Shown: positions 58,431-64,000 of the stretch, piece after piece
How positions within the stretch are numbered: position 1 is the first letter of the stretch
Layout: each line of letters opens with the position of its first letter
Assembly (NCBI GenBank): GCA_023974075.1
Contig: CM043803.1
Location: 4,995,495 to 5,059,494, forward strand
Direction: 5' to 3'
Length of the DNA: 64,000 bases
From: Chaenocephalus aceratus
Taxonomy: Eukaryota > Chordata > Actinopteri > Perciformes > Channichthyidae
Translations under genes and position numbers: made by a program
The notes under the pieces: generated by a model
The model's database searches: none
Seen by the model: the letters and a program-made list of their open reading frames with translations, nothing else
What the model was told of the DNA's origin: nothing

Positions 58431-59725
58431 GAGGGTAATGTACACCTGCACACATTTGCAAGTGTTTTCATCTTGGTACAAAACACATCTTTAAATAAAT
58501 TTAAAAAAACAAGATGTACAGCTATCCAGACATAATGGACACCACCTTTTTTCATTACGTAGTTGCAGTCCTGACCTAACTCTTAAAAAGACAATGTCGT
58601 TTTTTTATATTGCGACAGATTAAACAATCAATTAGCCAGTAATGGTGTAGTGGCTTCATGAAGAGTGAAGTCATTGCATGTTATTGTATTTCTGTTTCAT
58701 GTATAAGACTGGTTGATGGGCCTCCTACTGGGATGAAGGACCACTGCCCGGCTTTGGCATTCAGAGCACAACCATCTGTTGTGTGTCAGTGAAGGTGCAG
58801 CTTAGCCTCACGCTGTGTGCTAATGATCATAATTACATCAGGAAGCAACTACATCCCTGCAGAGTTCCCTGAAGAAGATTGACATCACCTGTGACGATTA
58901 TGTGGTTATTCAAGGTCTGTGTCACGGCATCATCATGGCATGTTGTAGTGGGGTGTTTTAGAGCATCACTGGCCAGTCATGTGGCCACAAAGACACTCAA
59001 GGGTGCCTTGTCCACTGCAGAAGCATCTAGTTGACACCCTGGGAGTGAGAGGAACTGGTGTAAAATGCATCACAACACTATATTCAATTTCCAAATAAAG
59101 TATCTATCTATCTATATTCCAATTTCTTTTTTAAAAGAATCCATACACTTTAGTATGTGCAAGAGTCTTTATAATAAGCAAGAAAGATGCAACATCCTTT
59201 AACTAAGGAATCCTGCATAGTTCCACTTTAATTACTGTTGAAGAACAATACTTATTAGCCTTTAGTCTTCAAACTGTAGCAGAAGCCCTGATAATGCTTT
59301 ACAGTTTGTTTTGAATAACAATAAAAACTAAACGTATACAGTTAGAGTTGGGAGGCAAAGAGGGTTGCAAAGACTGTTTGCAAGTGGCTATTTTTTTTTT
59401 TTTTAAAGGCAGTGCAATATCCCGAGTCCTGACATGAAGAAATAATGAACTCAGTGGAGGGGATGATGAAGTGGAGTGGCTCTGCCTCTGCAGCATCCAT
59501 TATTTTTGAGATACCTCATCATGTGTTATCTCTTAAAGATCCCCCATTGTGATTAATGATTTTTTTATATTTGAAATCATACACAAATGTTACTATGATG
59601 AGGCCCTGTTATTTAGGGAGGTATTATTTCATAATTTTCTGTAATTGTAGGTAGTTTTCTTCATTCATTAAATACAAGTGGGAGGGTATACACATATTTA
59701 TACACTTATATATTGACTTTGCAAC
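58431..59725. other. Intergenic with a LINE-tail-like (ATCT)n
   Basis: At about 59085-59118 'ccaaataaagtatctatctatctat' looks like a LINE 3' tail. A T-run of 14 lies at about 59391-59404. Otherwise unremarkable; 58790-59010 is more complex but has no ORF. Confidence 0.4.
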
Positions 59726-60545
59726 CCAGTCTCATGGCATTGCGTGATCACCAACACGATTTTGAATCTATTGATTCGTGTTCACCAACACGATTTCCCC
59801 TTTTTTTCGTGTTGCACAGCACGATTTTAAAAGCAATGTATTTCTACTGGTAATGTGTTTCGTGCCTGCAGCACGTCTTTTTCTCCGGTCGGGTCGTGGA
59901 AGACCGGAAGCTGTGTGGTTCATAAAAACATGTTCTTACTCAATATCAAGCCACAATTATTGCTTTTATTTTAAATCGTATAATTTCGGACTTTTGTTGC
60001 CGTCTGTGAGGAAAATAAATGGGGCTCAGAGCCTCAGAATACTGACATCTGTATTTTTAAATCTTTTTTTCCTTCTAATTTGTTATTCTTTTCAAAGTAA
60101 CACACTGTTATTTACTCACCAATAACACACAATTATCCTTGCTTTTATTTATTGGTTTAATTCCATAATCTCGGGCTTTTTTGGTGTCTGTCAGGAACTG
60201 AATTTCAAAATAAAAATAACCGGAAACAGACGTAGGCCTATAAGGGACATTTCGAGCATCATTGCGATTGTCAACATTTCTGAGTTTAGGATGGCCGAAG
60301 ACACTACACTACCCATAATCCCCAGCTATCGTTTAGGACTACAGTCTCCGTGATTAATCTTCAAGCTCTGGGATTGGATGTTGGAGTGGCAGTGCGCCAA
60401 GGTTACGCCGAGCATCAAACAGCTATTTGAAATGGAACGAAACCACGCCAGACTATCCAAAACTGGAATCGAACGCCCCCCCAAGAACTACACACGCTGG
60501 CTTTTGTGTTTTGCAAAATGTTCTATGGGATGTCTCTACTGAACG
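59726..60545. repeat. Probable dispersed repeat (AACCCAGTCTCATGGCATTGCG type)
   Basis: The opening block with repeated 'caccaacacgatt' resembles a repeat I recall from other fish genomes. The region also has an ACTACACTACCCATAATCC segment (60308-60326), reminiscent of a ZNF143/promoter-like motif. Ends are undefined and no ORF has known homology. Confidence 0.35.
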
Positions 60546-60689
60546 TTTTCGTTTTTCCCACAATTAGAAGTTGCCAGTATTAAACACATTGGTGTTATCA
60601 AATGTAAAACATATAATTAATAAATGGGTGAAAATCGCTTGTGTCCATAATGCGCAGCATTAATATATACCCACATGACAGCTCATTGT

Positions 60690-60845
60690 TACTTTGTAAT
60701 TCTGCTCCACTACAATTCAGAGGGTAACCTGGTATTTTTACTCCACTACACTTATTTGAGTTACTTTGCAGATTCTGATTAATGATGTGAAATATAAACA
60801 ACCCTTAAATCAGACTTTAGTTACACCTGAGTAAAATTCAGGTAA
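60690..60845. repeat. Dispersed repeat fragment (ACTCCACTACACTTATTTGAG type)
   Basis: 'tttactccactacacttatt' followed by 'gttactttgcagattctgat' is a familiar teleost dispersed repeat, usually linked to hAT-type elements. This is from memory. It is a fragment without ends. Confidence 0.45.
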
Positions 60846-61021
60846 GGTGATTGTCAAGTGCCAACAATCAGGAGAGATATTTGATAGTTGGTGCTTGAGA
60901 AGACTAAACATGTATCTGCAATCGACATGAATGGAAACAAGTAATATTGTATATTCATTACTCGTTATTCTCTACTAATAGTTAATTAAAGACTGTATAT
61001 TATGGCTATTTTGCACATCCC

Positions 61022-61140
61022 TTTCAAGATTTCAAGATTTTCAAAGGTTTATTGACATATCATACACAACTACGGTGTATGCAATGAATGAAAATCTTGG
61101 GTCACAGGTTCCTCAACAGTGCATTACAAGACATCTATCA
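61022..61140. repeat. Dispersed repeat (TTCAAGGCTTTTATTGTCATTC type), copy 2
   Basis: Diverged copy of 56460-56620: tcaaaggtttattgacatat, acaactacggtgtatgcaat, gaaaatcttgggtcacaggt in the same order. Confidence 0.55.
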
Positions 61141-61506
61141 ATATGTGTGTACCTCCACCATTAAACTGTCATATTCTGCACATTTCTTATTCTATCTACA
61201 TAGGAGTTCAATCAGGAGAGACGTGATGTATGGAATACATGTTTATTATCGGTCACATTATATAAATGAAACATAATGATGACAGTTTATAACAAGTGAA
61301 TGAAATGGTGTTTGGCGATTAGGCCCAGGTTTTGTAGGATATCATTCGGGAAGGGAAAGAAACGTTTCCGATGAACCCCCAAAAGAAGTGAAGTATGAAG
61401 TACTGAACGTGAAGACATCTTACCTTGTGGGATGCAGTGGAAATCTATGGATGAAATGAGAGGTTAATACATGTGGGAATTTAGACATACTGATGCCTCC
61501 CAGGCA
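61141..61506. other. Intergenic or 3' flank of the YR element
   Basis: No gene recognised. It may belong to the 3' part of the minus-strand YR element, but no split repeat could be paired inside the window. Confidence 0.35.
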
Positions 61507-61833
61507 TCCTTCCTGGACATACATGGCTTCCTGGACGTACAGGGCATCCTGGACATACAGGGCGTCCTGGACATACAGGGCTTCCCGGACGTACGGGGCA
61601 TCCTGGACGTACAGGGCATCCCGGACATACGGGGCGTCCCGGACGTACGGGGCGTCCCGGACGTACGGGGCGTCCCGGACGTACGGGGCTTCCCGGACGT
61701 ACGGGGCATCCCGGACGTACGGGGCATCCCGAACGTACGGGGCTTCCCGGACGTACGGGGCATCCCGGACGTACGGGGCATCCCGGACGTACAGGGCGTC
61801 CCGAACGTGCAGGGCTTCCCGGACGTGCGGGGC
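61507..61833. repeat. 18-bp minisatellite, about 18 units
   Basis: Unit ggggcatcccggacgtac with G/A, T/C and gcat/gcgt/gctt variants. Since 18 is divisible by three, four overlapping frames stay open and give false ORFs of 116-159 codons. The array lies downstream of the YR gene of the right-edge element. Confidence 0.9.
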
Positions 61834-61984
61834 AACGACTTAGCAGGGACACATTTATACAGACCCGAAGGTTACGACCTGGACATACAGGGTTAGACAT
61901 GGCAAGAATAAACATGACCCGCGGGGCAAACATACGTGCTGACATGCTAAGAACCACCACCAGTTATATGCATACGTACCAATT

Positions 61985-62760
61985 TTAAGGTTGGAGAGAC
62001 CTTTGGATAGCCAGCACGGCACTGAGGTCCGGACGAATGTAGGATGAGAAAGCGGAGGAGGACCACCGTCCGAGTTGTTGCAGGGATGAGGATGAGACGC
62101 CTTGATTAGCAGCGGAAGTAGCTGCACCTATTCTAAATGAATGCCCCGTGTATAGAAGGGGTGATAACCCGGATTTAATGAGAACTTGCTTTGGAGTGCT
62201 TAAGATATAAGCTAAAATGGCTGGCGTGAAAGGATATGTCAGAAAAGCTGACGTCTCGATTGAAATCGAACGTAAGAGAAGCTGTGTTAAATTCACCTGG
62301 TCTGAGGAAAGCATAAAAAAGCTAGGAGAAATAAAGCATCAAGTAGCGCATCGATATAAGGGGAGAACAACCCACTTCTAAGTTTGGAGAGCATAAGGCG
62401 TAAAGTGGAGCGTGTAATAGGACGTCTCCGGTCTAAGACGGGGGGAAACGTTTTAATAAGACCTTTGAGAATGAGTTTGACTGACTGGTTTGCGAACAGG
62501 CTGGGAAAGCCGGGATCGAAACAGCAAACATTAAACTGAACTCCTGCTAAGAGGCCCCGGATGTATTGGGGTTTGAGGTGGCGATCAGTGGCGCAGTAGC
62601 ACATGAAGGCGCACACGGTGGAGATGAGAACAGGTTTAAGTGTAATGCCTACGGAAAAGCAAAATAACGCGAACGTTCTCCAAGCGAAATCATATGTTTT
62701 GAGGGTGGAAGCGGCTAAGCCCTTCCTCATAAGAAACCTGGCGGATTCGAGGTGCCTTGC
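61985..62760 (-). pseudogene. Tyrosine recombinase of the YR element
   Basis: The frame 62730-62293 (extending upstream as SPLARHLESARFL) is the N-terminal core-binding domain (LAASTLKTYDFAWRTF). It ends in LLAFLCFPQTR and a stop. A second frame, 62314-61985, carries the C-terminal catalytic blocks: GHSFRIG (HxxR), LGRWSS and the nucleophile segment AFSSYIRP. The stretch that normally holds the first catalytic Arg and the beta-sheet between boxes I and II is missing or out of frame, an apparent gap of several dozen residues. The enzyme would insert circular cDNA. As read, this copy lacks an essential residue. It is related to the remnant at 19670-20080. Confidence 0.8.
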
Positions 62761-62774
62761 TAGGGGGCTTCTAT

Positions 62775-64000
62775 TTAGAAGAGAGAGAGGAGATGCAGGG
62801 GAGGAATCCTGACGGGTTGAGCGCTGGCTCCTGGGCAGAGGTTCCGGAATGTCTGGAAGTGGAAGCGAGAGAGGGAATCAGCCACTAAGTTAAGGTGGCC
62901 GGGAACGTGACGAGCGGAGATGAGGAAGTTGTGGGTGAAGGAAGGCCACGTAATCCTTCTCATGAACGGCATGATGTCGCGGCACGAGGAACGCGCTTTA
63001 TTTATAATCCCGACCACTGATTGGTTGTCACAGAGTACTGAGATCTGCTTCCGGGGCCAGAGGTGACCTCACACGTGGCAGGCAACAGCGATCGGAAAGA
63101 TCTCATGCAGAGCGGAGGAAGAGGCATGGCTGGGGAATGACGGAGGCCACGAGCCTGCAAACCACTCTCCCTGGAAGAAACCCCCAAAACCCACGGATGG
63201 GGCAGCGTCCGTGAAGAATCTCATGGAGTCGGAGGAGTACACGAGGTCGTCGTAGAAGAAGGTGACGCCATTCCAGTGTGCGAGCAGGAGGGACCAAAAC
63301 CGCAGGTCTGAGCGGCAGCCTTCATCTAGGAAGACGTGGTCATGGAGGTTTTCTGCAGACGAAGCTGTATCCAGGAGCCGGGAAATAAAAGAGCGCCCCT
63401 GAGGGATGATACGCATGGCGAAGTTGAGGTGCCCGAGCAGGGAGAGCAGCTGCTGCTTGGTGATAACTTGTTGTTCGCAGAAGGCTTTTGAGATGTCGCG
63501 AATGCGCTGCAGTTTGTCCGTGGGGAGAGACGCTTCCATGTCTACAGAGTCGAGTGTAATGCCCAAAAACTCCAGGCGTGTGGTGGGACCTAGCGTTTTC
63601 TCTTCTGAGAGGGGAACACCTAACTCCTGAAAGCATAGTTTGAGTTTTGCTAAAGAGGCGCCTGAGTTGTCCCGAGGGGGATCTATGAGGAGGAAATCGT
63701 CCAATAAGTGAAGGACGGAGGGGATTCTGACGATGTTCAGGATGTTCCAGCAGAGGGCTTCGGAAAAAGAATTAAAGATGCAAGGGCTACTTCTGCCCCC
63801 GAAGGTTAAACGGACAGCGAAGTAGAATTTGGACTCCCATCTGATACCGAACATGTGCCACTGAGATGGGTGAATGGGAATTATTTTGAACGCGTCGGTG
63901 ATGTCTGCTTTGGAGAGCCTCCTTGCCCTGCGAATTTGATAAGCTTGATGGCATTATCGACTGAAGCGTAATGAAGCAAAAAATACTCTGGGGGAATAAG
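62775..64000 (-). pseudogene. Reverse transcriptase-RNase H of the YR element
   Basis: The readable frame runs from 63854 down to 62775 with a single in-frame TGA at 63069-63071. Upstream of 63854 the same frame continues through KADITDAFKIIPIHP (the first catalytic Asp block), then shifts frame near 63920-63930. Blocks seen: YFAVRLTFGGRSSPCIFN, the second catalytic box LLDDFLLI (a LDDF variant of YxDD), FLGITLD, then RNase H motifs TDAAPSVGFGG (Asp) and ALHEIFPI (Glu), CDNQSV (Asp) after the TGA, and HVPGHLNLVADSLSR at the end. The enzyme would copy element RNA into cDNA. The window ends within the RT fingers/palm region. The TGA and frameshift make this copy non-functional unless suppressed. 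Confidence 0.8.

Larger units (their letters stand above)
61834..64000 (-). mobile_element. YR (DIRS-order) retroelement, 3' part, cut by the window edge
   Basis: Minus-strand gene order is RT, RNase H, then tyrosine recombinase, the order of DIRS/Ngaro elements, and there is no integrase. The 5' end lies beyond 64000. The left (3') limit is unknown: I found no split or inverted terminal repeat pair in the window. The coding part is much better preserved than the element at 15.8-21.4 kb but is still defective (one TGA in RT/RH, a frameshift near the right edge, a gap in YR). Confidence 0.8.

Noticed and set aside
61464..61960. Four overlapping ORFs of 116-159 codons on both strands
   Set aside because: All are frames of the 18-bp minisatellite, open only because 18 is divisible by three.

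Overview
The window looks like a piece of a ray-finned fish (probably percomorph teleost) nuclear genome. It is AT-rich and almost free of host genes. It carries a repeat mixture typical of teleosts: hAT transposons with 8-bp target duplications, an L2 LINE, LINE 3' tails ending in short tandem repeats, LTR elements with Ty3/gypsy-type features, tyrosine-recombinase (YR, DIRS-order) retroelements and TTAA-flanked MITEs. No bacterial-type gene organisation, rRNA, tRNA or CRISPR array was seen.

Layout. 1-2834: a decayed minisatellite, then unspecialised sequence. 2835-6092: a complete young-looking non-autonomous LTR retrotransposon with 394-bp LTRs that look identical, TSD taaaa, and one 663-codon proline-rich ORF on the minus strand. 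6093-15787: intergenic DNA with a near-perfect 0.6-kb palindrome of two LINE tails, a TTAA MITE, and a solo LTR with TSD ataac. 15788-21424: a decayed YR retroelement with the A1...B1-A2-B2 split direct repeats characteristic of Ngaro/PAT-type elements, with RNase H and YR remnants and a 7-unit tandem repeat. 21425-37509: intergenic DNA with two internally deleted hAT elements (22635-23625 and 26114-26817, both with BED-finger remnants and perfect 8-bp TSDs), MITE fragments, one candidate small host gene (about 31.99-34.17 kb) and a second solo LTR (37001-37504). 37510-50220: mostly single-copy-looking DNA plus a hAT MITE. 50226-53888: a TIR MITE and a 5'-truncated L2 LINE whose catalytic YADD box is split by a 1.2-kb foldback hAT element. 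53889-61500: LINE tails, a second copy of the TTAA MITE and several short repeat fragments. 61507-64000: an 18-bp minisatellite and the 3' part of a second YR retroelement on the minus strand (RT, RNase H, YR), running off the right edge.

How the parts relate. Nothing here works as an operon or pathway. The coherent units are mobile elements, and most are recognisable by termini as well as by coding remnants. The two YR elements share an RNase H/YR domain order and both have tandem repeats downstream of YR. The LTR element and the solo LTR at 12.7 kb are clearly related families. The only candidate host gene encodes a 75-residue protein with a PPxY motif and a cysteine-rich C-terminal half. 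Some long unique stretches have the look of conserved non-coding DNA in a gene desert, but that needs alignment to prove.
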